64,000 bases of DNA. Source: Paraphysomonas bandaiensis (taxonomy: Eukaryota > Chrysophyceae). Where the stretch lies: NCBI GenBank assembly GCA_965644295.1, contig CBFFRP010000192.1:1-64000 (forward strand). Reading direction: 5' to 3'. A program made the translations under genes and the position numbers. The notes under the pieces were generated by a model. The model did not search any database. It was not told the DNA's origin and was given only the letters and a program-made list of their open reading frames with translations. This document shows positions 1 through 9,655 of the stretch, piece by piece (position 1 is the stretch's first letter; each line of letters starts with the position of its first letter).

Positions 1-578
1 CACTGTATACCGTATACACTGTATATGATGTATTTGCAGTATTCCTCTATCGTATGTATGCGTCTATATCACTCGTAGGTATACGGTGTCAGTATACTGT
101 ACCCTACACTGTATAAATACAGGAAGCGAATACTGAACCAATGCTTTCCCTATTCTCAATGCTGATTGGTCGAGTGTCCATTATCGTTTAGATGAGCAGC
201 AGTTGAGAGTGTATACGGCAGAGTCCATACATTAATGTGTAGAGTATGAAGAAGAAGAATTCTTCAAGAATATTCATAAATATCGTCACTCCTTCGCAGA
301 AAATTTGGATTTAGTCACTGTGTGGCTGTCAACGCTCAAGCGCATCGTCATTCTTTTTAGTTAAGCTTGTTCTCTCTTTGTTGGTTGTTGTAGCTCGTCA
401 CTTTTCTGTTTAGTACTGAACTGCATAGCTGGTGAGTTGTGCTTTAGTTTCTTGGGGTGCCGAGAAGCATTTAGTACTGCAGAAGTAGTATAGAGTAATA
501 ATAAGCAGCATTCTCTCTGTTAAAGCGAGTTTTAGCTTATTTAGAGTTTGGCTCTCAGGTCCCAACCTGAGTTCCATT
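1..578 (+). repeat. LTR-like repeat A, copy 1
   Basis: This stretch is the reverse complement of 31941-32517 with only scattered differences. Similarity stops sharply at 578 here and at 31941 there, so a unit of about 577 bp is defined. It reads TG...CA in this direction and has a TATAAATA box near 111-118, which fits an LTR promoter read on the plus strand. It has landed inside retroelement B: the minus-strand frame entering from 966 runs straight into the repeat and stops at 541. The left end coincides with the window edge, so a target-site duplication cannot be checked. No priming site or polypurine tract is visible beside either copy, so a solo LTR is the best guess. Confidence 0.6.
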
Positions 579-966
579 GCAAAACTCTTAATATATCAGT
601 TTGTTGAGCGAAATCAGGATGTACTTTTGATTCTAGTTCACTAAAATATTTCTCCCTAGCCTCATCCACTGACTGTTCCAAAAAAGTCACTAAACTTCCA
701 AAACTACATGGTTCGGGAATCATATCATCTTCCTCTGACTGTTCCGGAATTGGATTTTCCCAAGGATCACACACTGGTCCTGACGACATATATCTCCTAA
801 GTTCGTCAATGTCTTCACCAATATTGGCAAGAACTTCTATCTCATTTAAATTAACTGATTGCCCCGCACTCAGTGATGCTTTCTTAATCATATTCATAAA
901 TAACTCGGAAAAATGCTCACAGATTGCCGGTAATCCTATAATAATATCCTTTGCCAAACCGTCCAA
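579..966 (-). pseudogene. Element B pol fragment between protease and RT, truncated
   Basis: The frame begins LDGLAKDIIIGLP, the kind of sequence that follows the retropepsin core in Ty3-like polyproteins, and continues as an acidic linker. A reverse transcriptase would be expected next, but the frame is cut at 578 by repeat A and ends in repeat sequence. It lies in a different frame from the upstream protease, the shift falling in a TTTT run near 965-975. I read it as part of the same broken gag-pro-pol unit. The Ty3-type assignment rests on layout only. Confidence 0.55.
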
Positions 967-1301
967 AACATACAGTGAAAGTTGTGCTTTGTAGGTCTTT
1001 TACCCTCATCTTCAAAAGCAATTGTAACAGGAATATATCCTTTAAGTTCAATCTGATGTCCGTCTGCTACTTTAACCCTCAACTTTTTATGTACCATATC
1101 TTTTAACAATTTGTCCCCACACTTCTTAACAAAATTTGATGAAATAAAATTATCCGAAGATGATCCGGAATCAAATAAAACCATTTCCACATTAATCTTA
1201 TCACCACAATTATTTATTATCATTCCTTGCCTATGTACAGCATTGCGAAATCTGCTGGAAGTATCATTGTAATCTCGCATAGTCGCTATCAGTGATTGTG
1301 C
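936..1301 (-). pseudogene. Retropepsin-like protease of element B
   Basis: This frame carries the retropepsin active-site pattern hydrophobic-hydrophobic-D-S-G (VLFDSGSSSDNFIS) followed by a beta-rich segment (RVKVADGHQIELKG...IPVTIAF) as in LTR-retrotransposon aspartic proteases, which cleave the Gag-Pol polyprotein as dimers. It is in the same frame as the gag frame upstream and is separated from it only by a single TGA at 1302-1304, so it would be made by stop-codon readthrough if the element were active. At its end a shift of frame near 965-975 separates it from the rest of pol. The copy is probably dead because repeat A truncates pol. Confidence 0.65.
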
Positions 1302-2879
1302 TCAAAGGTCATCCAAAGGATTGTCATCCCCTTGTTGATCCTCTTCAACATCAGGTTGATCTCTGGTAAGAATACGTACATCACCAGGACGCTTTCTATC
1401 CCCAGGATATCTTTTCAATTGAGCTGGAGAATTGCTGTATCGACGTTGAGGTGGTGCATTAATACTTGGTTTGGGCATTACTGTTAACCCCACTCTTTCA
1501 GTCATCTTCTTAAGAGCTTCCGTCAAAACAGCTTTATCATGTGAAAATTTACATGACTTATCTTTGCACCCACCATCTTGCGTCAATTCTCTAAAACATG
1601 GGGAAGATTTCAATACCTCAGCCGCATACAAATCTTCTTCATGTTTCAGTACGTTTTGCTCCTCATCACTCACAGATTCTGAGTCAGAAACTTGTTGCTC
1701 AATTTGGTGTAGTAGTCGCTTATCTACCGCAGACGATTTTGTTCGAAAATTAAAACGACTTCTGAATTGATTATATTTTAACGACAAATCCCTAGTAATC
1801 TTCAACTGCTTAAAGAATTCTTTCAGAAAAGCTTTTACTGAAGGAAAATTTTCCGACCTCATAAGTCTCTTAGTAGTATCTCTCATACACGCAGGAATAA
1901 GACTCATCCACTGTTCCAACGAACCACCTCTCTTAGTCGTTACTAAAGGTATACTCTCATCAAGTTTGTTCACCTTAGCAGCCTCCTCCAAGAAATCATA
2001 CCGCTGATTGAACTTCGTTTCCAAAATACAAAGATCCTCATCGACACGACGGAAATCCTCTAACTTGTCCATTGTTACTCTGTACGGCAAACACGATTCA
2101 AGCAACATCGAATTAAAATCCATCATATCCAAAGGTCTGAACTGATACTTCGCTGCCTCAATAACTCGCGTTACACTTGCATCTATGCATTCCAAAGGTT
2201 CAGTATAATCATCAGGATATAATTCCATCAACGTAAACCTAATCATTTCCTTAGCCCTGCCTTCCAACAATGTAAACACAGAAGGAATTGGTCCATTGTC
2301 ACGACATTTCTCAAACTCAGCAATTCGTTCCAAGAAAACCAAAAACCCATCTAAAGTAATTTCCGACAACCTTATCTCCAGGTATGAATCATCTTCTTTG
2401 GTCAACGTAACTTTAGCCTTCGGTTGACGATCAATTTCACGAAGTGCTTCCTGAATAGTCTGACGTTTAGGTCTGACAGGTGGTCGCTCCTCTTCACCCC
2501 TGAGAGCTTGAGTAGCATTCAATACACCCTCACGCACAGCATTCTCTATACGTGTTTGCAACAACTCAGGGTCAATATACTGCTGCTCACGTCGCTCAAT
2601 AGTTGCGGCTACAGGCTGTTCACCATTCCCATGACCATCTGATTTAGACTCTTCAAACGGTATCTCCGAAAGCTGATCAACTTGTATAATTTCTGAATTA
2701 GCTCTCGATGACCTTCCAGATCTCCTCTGACTGATCTCCTCAAGACTTCGTTGAACATGCTCATTGAACGCCTGTTGCTGCTGAAAACGCTGCTCCATAT
2801 ACTCATGTTGCTCACGCATATACTGCATCAAGTCTTCCAGAGTAAGCTCTGTCTTCGCATCTCCTTCTGCAGGCTCCAT
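1302..2879 (-). CDS. Gag-like protein of LTR retroelement B
   Basis: A 525-residue frame starting with ATG at 2879. The first 60 residues form a Gln/Glu-rich coiled coil, followed by a charged linker and a helical, capsid-like middle. Near residues 430-450 there is a C-X9-C-X4-C-X3-H array (CFRELTQDGGC-KDKSC-KFSH), a CCCH-type zinc finger in the place where most gag proteins carry a CCHC knuckle. The tail is basic then acidic and ends with TGA; the protease follows in the same frame. Its 5' LTR lies 130 bp upstream at 3008-3419. The role, by family, is particle assembly and RNA binding. The frame is intact, but the element downstream is interrupted by repeat A. Confidence 0.65.
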   Translation of the reverse strand: MEPAEGDAKTELTLEDLMQYMREQHEYMEQRFQQQQAFNEHVQRSLEEISQRRSGRSSRANSEIIQVDQLSEIPFEESKSDGHGNGEQPVAATIERREQQYIDPELLQTRIENAVREGVLNATQALRGEEERPPVRPKRQTIQEALREIDRQPKAKVTLTKEDDSYLEIRLSEITLDGFLVFLERIAEFEKCRDNGPIPSVFTLLEGRAKEMIRFTLMELYPDDYTEPLECIDASVTRVIEAAKYQFRPLDMMDFNSMLLESCLPYRVTMDKLEDFRRVDEDLCILETKFNQRYDFLEEAAKVNKLDESIPLVTTKRGGSLEQWMSLIPACMRDTTKRLMRSENFPSVKAFLKEFFKQLKITRDLSLKYNQFRSRFNFRTKSSAVDKRLLHQIEQQVSDSESVSDEEQNVLKHEEDLYAAEVLKSSPCFRELTQDGGCKDKSCKFSHDKAVLTEALKKMTERVGLTVMPKPSINAPPQRRYSNSPAQLKRYPGDRKRPGDVRILTRDQPDVEEDQQGDDNPLDDL

Positions 2880-3007
2880 GACTCTTAAAACAGTTCAAAG
2901 GGCTCAATAACACAATGAATGTATAATGTATTGTTCTTATCAACAGAGTAATATTACTGTAGTTGTTCTTAAGAACAACGTATGCTCACACAAAAACAAC
3001 ACTGATC

Positions 3008-3419
3008 TATAACGTTTTAAAAAGATTTTAAGTGCACGCCAGCGGGCTGCTACACTGTTGAACTCACCAGCGGGTGATGCTCCTCAACTCAGACGCAAAC
3101 CGCGAAAGAATTTAAATAAATCGTTATTTAAAACGTGTAATAGAAAAGTGAGTAACACTGCTATACAACTCTACAGTAACACACACATACAACATCATGT
3201 TCAGCATTTCACTTCAGCACACAACACACCAGATCAGAAGTATTTTATCCGGTACGTATGTACAGCTTCAACACTCCGTGTATACACTGAAAGAGTAGAA
3301 ACTGAATATGTAACTGAAAACTGAAAATACAAAAACACTCTGTACGTGTTAGAGAGTACAACAGAAGAGTAACATATAATACTACTACCAACGCAGAAAA
3401 TAACCAGTACTGCGTTACA
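3008..3419 (-). repeat. LTR of element B, 5' copy
   Basis: About 410 bp, reading on the minus strand from TGTAACGCAGTACTGG (3419) to ...CGTTATA (3008). It is the inverted counterpart of 7653-8061; the two share the start, the block AGCAGCCCGCTGGCG, and the end up to AAAACGTT. The gag ATG of element B lies 130 bp further on in the same direction, so this is the 5' LTR. A primer-binding site was not recognised after its end. ORFs inside it are chance frames. Confidence 0.7.
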
Positions 3420-5281
3420 CTCGAGCAATCTGTCACCAAGATTCTACTCCCTCTCTACAACGGAGGGATGAACATGCTCAAAAACAGAGGCTGCAGACAT
3501 CACAACATCAAGGTAACACCACTGACACAACCCTCAACTTCTACAACCTCACAAGCACTCACACTACCACCAACTCGACAATCCTTCAACTCCTCCAAGC
3601 AACATCCACCCCTAGAGCCAAGCCCCCCACGCGAACTCGATCACAACGCAGGCCTGCAAATCCGGCCCGGATACAAACGACTCTCACCTACAAACGAAAC
3701 CCAGACACGACTGGAGCTCCCGGATCCTCTGTCACCGACTCACACCCCCGAATCAAAATCCCACCCTCCACATCCCGGTCCACAAGTGGCTCCGGACCGG
3801 CAGAGACATTACCCAAAGGAAGACCACCGGACTAAGCCCAACACAAGGGATGGTTGCACCAAGGTGCTTGCAGCAATGCACAAGCAGTCCCGAGACAACC
3901 CAGTTTTTAGCAACTTTGATACCACTAGTCTAAAGTCGTAGATAGCTAAAAACAAAGTAGTTCTCTCATGTAATAATCAGATCTTTATATATATAGCAAT
4001 TCCTCATAAATGAAAAACGATTAGATGGTCATAAGTCGATGTAACCGCCAAACCTGTTGAAATTTTGAAAAAGTCGATTTAAGTTGAATTTATGATACGT
4101 ATTGCAATAATTAGTGTAGTAGATGTGAAGAGAACATGTTTGCAATGAAAAATAATAAAAATTATATCACTTGCAGACCAAAAAATGTTAAATGAAACGG
4201 TTACATTATACATAATATGTGTTCTATATATAGTGCTATATAATACAAATGTTATTGATTAATTAAATGTACTTACAATCGACAAACAACCAAACTTCTG
4301 CCACGTTTTCCAGTAAGAATAGATGCAGAATATGCTGCACCAATGTCTGTCAACTCCTGATTGTATAGAAATAAATGAGGAATAACAATACGTATTATTA
4401 TGTATATATTATACCACCTTCATATCGCAACAGGTACTGCAGGATTGCTCGAATATTGCCGTCGTTATCGACCTGAACCTCATACATCCCTCTGCCGTTG
4501 TATGAGTGAACTGTACAACCTAGCTGATATTAGGGTCCTCCACCAAAGCACCAATCTCACTCCTGCGGTACAATTTCATTAGCACTTGTACCGTCGCTGC
4601 TACAGAGCAAATATACCTTTATCACCGCTATCATTTTATATAGAGGTAAAACTTCAGTGTCATATCAAAAAATAGAGGTGAACGGTGCGACGTTCTTTGC
4701 TGTGTGAGCAGCAGCCCACTCTGATACAGCTCAACGAATTGACAGACTGACAGCACTGAGCCTTTATACTTACTACAATGTGTCGGGGTCTCACACCTCC
4801 CACTCTTTGGATATGGTGCCTATGAGTGTCAATAACTTCACTGTTGAGGCAAAAGCGGACAATACAAGACCAAGATATTGACTCCGGGACCAACTGGTTA
4901 GCTTGCTGTCACTCATTGACAAGTACTGTGGTCTCTGTTGTCACAGACCCAGAGCGAAGGCATGAGATGCGCAGTTCCTACCACTTCCATTAATCCTGGA
5001 GGTAACTTGTTCTCCCTCGCCTTGAGAGCTTATTCAGTATACCAACTTCCACCCACCCCTCCACAGTTCGTTTTCATGTGGTTGACACAATGGTTCTTGA
5101 AACAGGAGTGATATTACGTCTGTATTCAACGTATATTACAAGGCATAGTCAAAATCTATGCAACGCCGTTACCTCGACAGAACACCTCCGATGATATCAA
5201 ACTCACGCCAAAACGCAATTAGAGGGATACCCAATAAATGAATAGACAGATATCTGATGGAAGAACTCATTCGCAGTCATA
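3420..5281. other. No supported gene; probable old repeat DNA
   Basis: The only frame of any length is 3468-3941 (+), 157 residues, very rich in Pro, Thr, Ser and Gln and without recognisable domain. Base composition there is more GC-rich than the flanks, so it may be part of an element's untranslated or gag-like region. From 3960 on the DNA is AT-rich with frames under 80 codons. I see no convincing gene. Confidence 0.4.
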
Positions 5282-6493
5282 TCAGCTGCGTGTGTGTGCT
5301 GCTCTGTGCTGATGTGAACAGAGACCGTCGAAGCAGTCTGAATATGCTGACTGCACAGAGCCTTTCGGCCCCTCTCCAGATCGAATAAAATACTCTGATC
5401 GCTGTTCCTCAGTCCCCGAGGGTTCAGACAGGAGTCTCGTCTCTCCTTCCTCTTGCTGTGTGCTCATCTCTGTGATTCTCATCTGATGGATATGAGTGCT
5501 CTCTCTTCCCTCTTGTTAGGCCTAATATAGGGTTATGAGATATGCATATGGTCACATGAACTTACTCTGATCTCATGTGTTGTTATTGTGGGGGTGAGAG
5601 CATCGTATGAGGGGTGTGGATGATGTGTGTGTGATGCTTGTCTTAAGAGGGAGGCATCATGATCACTTCACTATCAAAATCATAAAACGCACTAATTATT
5701 ATGATGAAAAAAGTCAAAAAAAAGTATTTTTGAAAAAAAAACTGAAATCTGTGTTTATTTCGAATCCCCCCTGTAACCAAATCTCCATGCCGATCCCACA
5801 CTCAAATATACTCTCAACCTCAACACAGCAGCAACTTCTGTTTGCTCCTGAATCCACAAGGGCCATCATGCATGCATCCTCCCATTGATTCTGACCCTTA
5901 TTCACCCCAACAAACCGCTGCATACACTCTGTCGATACTCCACTGGATCTCTAACTCATATTCTTCACTAATTATAACATCGCCCTCTTGATCGTTCTCT
6001 ATGTTTGACGATCACAGACAACAACCGGACATTCGCAAAATTCATGATACGTAAGATCCTGTTTCGAAGATCACCACTTTCCACGCATTCCAATCTCTGT
6101 CATTGACTTCTCAACGCCCAATGAAGGTGAGGCTAATGTTTCAGGAAAAGCCGGGCAGGAGGAATATTGATGCCACCTTGGTACATTATAAACCAATCAA
6201 CCCAGAAGAAACCATAAAAGTCAATCAAATCCCCAACAAAGAATTACTTGCACTAGTTACACTCCTCTATTACGCCGTTGAACCACTCGAATAGTCATTA
6301 TTTTGTACACAAGGGCCTCCTTATTTGATAAACACTCCAAGAGGCCACAACAGGAGCAAACAGCTGGTGATCTGTGTTCTCCAATACCCGTGAAATTAGC
6401 CTTTTTCAATTCCTCTTCCACAGTCTCCTCAAATCTCTCTGCTCTTCCGGTCATCGTATCCACACTGCTGGAGCGACATGCTTCAGATAACAT
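5282..6493 (-). pseudogene. Decayed retroelement relic (gag/protease pieces)
   Basis: Three short minus-strand frames lie in retroelement order. 6257-6493 is charged and holds a Cys cluster (CSCCGLLEC); 5714-5923 holds MMALVDSGANRSC, a good retropepsin active-site match; 5282-5482 is acidic. They are in different frames and separated by stops, so this is a dead fragment. No LTR could be tied to it. The protease motif is the only firm point. Confidence 0.45.
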
Positions 6494-7025
6494 ACTCTCG
6501 AGAACAAGTTAATGTTGTAAGGCAATAACAAGCCACAAGTTGATAGTAAACGATAGTGTTATTAACTTGTTTTATCAGAGGTTATCTGTGATAATAATGA
6601 CTAGCATTCTAATCTATCTTCTATCACAGACTACACCTACAGCTCACCGCTTGGGCATATATATATGTATATGCCCTTACTCTATACCAATCCACTGTAC
6701 ATATTGGACTGTACATATCCTACACCGTATTGTCATCATACACCGTATAATGGTATACCGTTACCCTACTGTAGCTGGCTGTCTACACTGCATATATCCT
6801 GTATACTATACATCCACAGTATAGAGTGCAATATACAGCAGTATACTATCAAACCAAGCTTTCACTCCAATGACAGCCAACCTCCTATACGGGGATGACA
6901 ACATGACCAATTCTTCTACGAATTTCTCATTTGGTTATTGGATACAATACAAGGCAAAGGTTAATCCAAATATCCGTATTTGAGAATTCAGTATCGTTTA
7001 CTTTTACTGCGGTATTCTATTTGAA
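6494..7025. other. AT-rich DNA with TATAC/GTATAC motifs, no gene seen
   Basis: Short frames only. 6650-6860 is rich in TATAC, GTATAC and TACACCGTAT words, like those at the end of repeat A (1-60), and may be a diverged repeat. Nothing codes convincingly. Confidence 0.35.
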
Positions 7026-7420
7026 TGAGTGAAATCTGTTATCGATACGAGGATGTTGTTACTGCTACCATGGCTAAAGCTGAACGTACTCGTATGAAAC
7101 GTATTCCTATTGAGGGACGGAGTGTAACCTGGTCAAACTATTTATGTAGATTTGCGTGCTTGGGGTGCCGATTTTTATGATACACTAGACTTACCGAATT
7201 GTTATACGACTATTTATGTTGTGGAGTGTAACTATGTACAGTGGGCGGGTCGTCGTAAATTGCGTATTGATCTATATTGCCCTTTGTTTCAGTCTACATA
7301 TGAATGGAGTGCCTATGACGTTCATTGCTACGGTCGAGTTACTACATTTATTTGACTATTCTATTATGGTGTTGGTCGATGCGGAGTTTTGCAAGAGATT
7401 TCCTGATATACTCTTGTAAA
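7026..7420 (+). pseudogene. Decayed 3' end of an element-B-like retroelement
   Basis: Overlapping short plus-strand frames (7026-7170 and 7152-7419) read like one shifted polypeptide, with MKRIPIEGRSVTW followed by a segment rich in aromatic residues. They sit just upstream of a polypurine tract and an element-B LTR in the same orientation, so by position they should be the C-terminal end of pol or a third ORF. No domain could be named and the frames are broken. Confidence 0.35.
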
Positions 7421-7633
7421 CAGGTTTTATTCTTCTATTTTGAAATCATATTTATAATATTCTTTTATTTCTATTACAATACTACCTTGTCTATCTATAG
7501 TTTATTCTCAATCTAATATGTTTGAATCTGATTTTGTTTGCTTATACTCAGAATGACGCTATCTAGTATGGCCGATTTAGGTATTTGCATACATGAATCA
7601 CAGTCTCTGTATTCACAATCTAATTTCTTCAGC

Positions 7634-7652
7634 TGGGGGGAAAAGAGGGTAG
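7634..7652 (+). other. Polypurine tract before 3' LTR
   Basis: A purine run (GGGGGGAAAAGAGGGTAG) lies directly before the TGTCACG start of the LTR at 7653. This is the plus-strand priming site expected immediately upstream of a 3' LTR and fixes the element's orientation. Confidence 0.6.
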
Positions 7653-8061
7653 TGTCACGCAGTACTGGTTACTTACTGCGTTATTAGTAGTATGATATGT
7701 TACTCTTCTGTTGTACTCTCTAACACGTACAGAGTGTTTTAGTATTTTCAGTTTCCAGTTTTATTTTCAGTTTCTACTCTCAGAGTGTTGAAGCTGTACA
7801 TACATACCGGATAAAATTCTTCTAATCGGGTGTGCTGTGTGTTGAAGTGAAATGCTGAACATGATGTATGTATGTGTATGTGTGTGTTACACTGTAGAGA
7901 TGTATAGCTGTGTTACTCATTCTTCTTCTATATAACGTTTTAATAACGATTCAATTAAGCTCATTCGCGGTTTGCGTTTGTGTGGAGGAGTTCTACCCGC
8001 TGGTAGGCTTAACAGTGTAGCAGCCCGCTGGCGTACACTTTAAATCTGTTAAAACGTTTTT
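7653..8061 (+). repeat. LTR of element B, 3' copy
   Basis: Starts TGTCACGCAGTACTGG and matches the inverted copy at 3008-3419 along its length, with many substitutions and small gaps, so the two belong to different insertions. The match ends at AAAACGTT near 8058. A polypurine tract precedes it. Directly downstream lies a minus-strand copia gag fragment, suggesting insertion into an older copia element. Confidence 0.7.
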
Positions 8062-8080
8062 AGAGAGAGCTTTCTGTCAT

Positions 8081-8743
8081 TCACGTGTTTCTAGTTCTCA
8101 GAAACATCACACATGACCCGCACATGGGAGGAACTATCGCAGTGGTCAGCGAGGCATGGAAGGGAAGCATTCGCCGCACGAGCACCGACTGCACAGGGCT
8201 CGGGCTAATATCTAGAATTGAGTTCCACACCAGCAGACCCAACAGAGACGAAAGGCTCACCATACATACCTCGGTTGGCGGTTGTCCCAACTTAGTCAAT
8301 TTCTGTATTATCCCATTCAACCTATCAATGCCAATAGCGACCTTTTCATTGGCTCTAATTTTAAAGCTATGGTATTCCGCTGTAGTCTTCTCGAGTACAT
8401 TTCCCAACTCCCCCCTAAACCTATCCACCAGCGTCTGAAGCATTTCATTGGACAAAACTTCCTTATTGGGATCATCATCTGGAAGTAACGCCTTCGCCTC
8501 CATGTACTGATTGGCAACCTCTAATACATCAGCGTCATGTTCACAAGCCTCCCAAATCGTTGCAACACACGTGTCATTTCGCTCATGCCATAATTCTCGT
8601 GCTCTGCCTCCTCCAGCAGGTTTCGGATGAATCTTTATTTTCTGAGAAGACGCCTCAGCCTGGTACTTGTCGAACTTCAGCACCTTGCTGTCCTCCTTCG
8701 TCTCTTCAGTGCTACCACTCGCTACCATGTTAACATAGGACAT
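8081..8743 (-). pseudogene. N-terminal part of a Ty1/copia Gag
   Basis: The frame starts with ATG at 8743. Residues about 125-155 (FKIRANEKVAIGIDRLNGII followed by QKLTKLGQPPTE) closely match the start of the truncated Gag of element C at 47.56-47.66 kb, so this shows the Gag N-terminus that element C has lost. After GQPPTE (near 8281) similarity ends and the remaining 65 residues do not look like Gag. The break falls at GAG|GTATGT, which could be a splice donor or a deletion point. The 3' part is cut off by the LTR ending at 8061. Confidence 0.6.
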
Positions 8744-9400
8744 TTCACCGAAGTTAACTTTGCTCTACACGTAAACCGTAACCTTGCTATTGAACACAAT
8801 GCACTTTCAAGTAAGAAATTATGATTATTATTCTGGACACTTCACTACATATTCGTGTAACATATGTTGAAACATCTGTTCTTATAGCAACATCTGTTTA
8901 TCATATGTTCATCAGTCAGTTCTATATCTTGTATAGTCACACATCAGTAACTGAATTTAATTCCTTTGTAACTATAATCACCCGTTACACCTATGAGTTG
9001 ACATTACCTATTGCACACTGTTAACTCACTTCAATTGCACAATATATATCACATCATATTGTGAAACTCAACAGTAGGATAAAAGAGTTTGTATTGATTA
9101 GTTACGGGTAGAGGTCTAAATAGTTTGTCTAGTATTCTTGTAGCCACTAATTGGTGCAGGCTTTTTACGCCTATTGCTAAATAACTAGACATTCAATATA
9201 AGATATAGGATAGACTGGTGAACATATGATAACCCACTATTAAGATAAATGAGGATGAGTAAATAAATAGATTCCGAATTATCGAATTCTGGCATGTCAT
9301 TGCTTTCCAACGTACCGTTTGCCTGGCAATAGATCACAAAACAGTAGAAAATAAAATTTGATTAATTATGATGTTTTGAATCCAATAATACATATACAGA
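8744..9400. other. No gene seen
   Basis: AT-rich DNA between the copia gag fragment and the 3' end of the sacsin-like gene. It should include the 3' flank of that gene. No coding frame, repeat or RNA gene is recognisable. Confidence 0.4.
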
Positions 9401-9655
9401 CTACAGAATAGCAACATCATCTGAACTACTCCCTTCGCATTCAGAACTCAAGTAAAACTTTGTTCTCGTATTTATATTTGCCCGGCAAAAAGGGCATCTA
9501 ATAAATCAATATTAGACTCAATAGAGTCATAGTGCATCACCAATAGGTACTTACTTGTTCCGTTGCATTTTTCCCAAGCAGATCCCGCATATTGTGTGAC
9601 CACACGGAGACATCACGTGCGATACTCGGTTACAGAGGCATATCTGACACATACC
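9401..9655 (-). other. C-terminal C3HC4 RING finger, split by an intron
   Basis: CQICLCNRVSHVMSPCGH and TICGIC lie in exon 33, and CPFCRANINT opens exon 34 after a 57-bp intron (9498-9554, GTAAGT...TTAG). Order is C-X2-C...C-X-H-X2-C...C-X2-C. A predicted coiled-coil stretch (ELEASNRETQEELRSERSQL) precedes it. RING fingers of this kind act as E3 ubiquitin ligases. Confidence 0.88.

Noticed and set aside
3058-3439. Frames of 60-90 codons on both strands
   Set aside because: They lie within the LTR of element B and are chance frames.
3468-3941. Pro-rich 157-codon frame as a host gene
   Set aside because: No domain, biased composition, next to an LTR, and no intron or promoter signal; kept only as a note in the intergenic entry.
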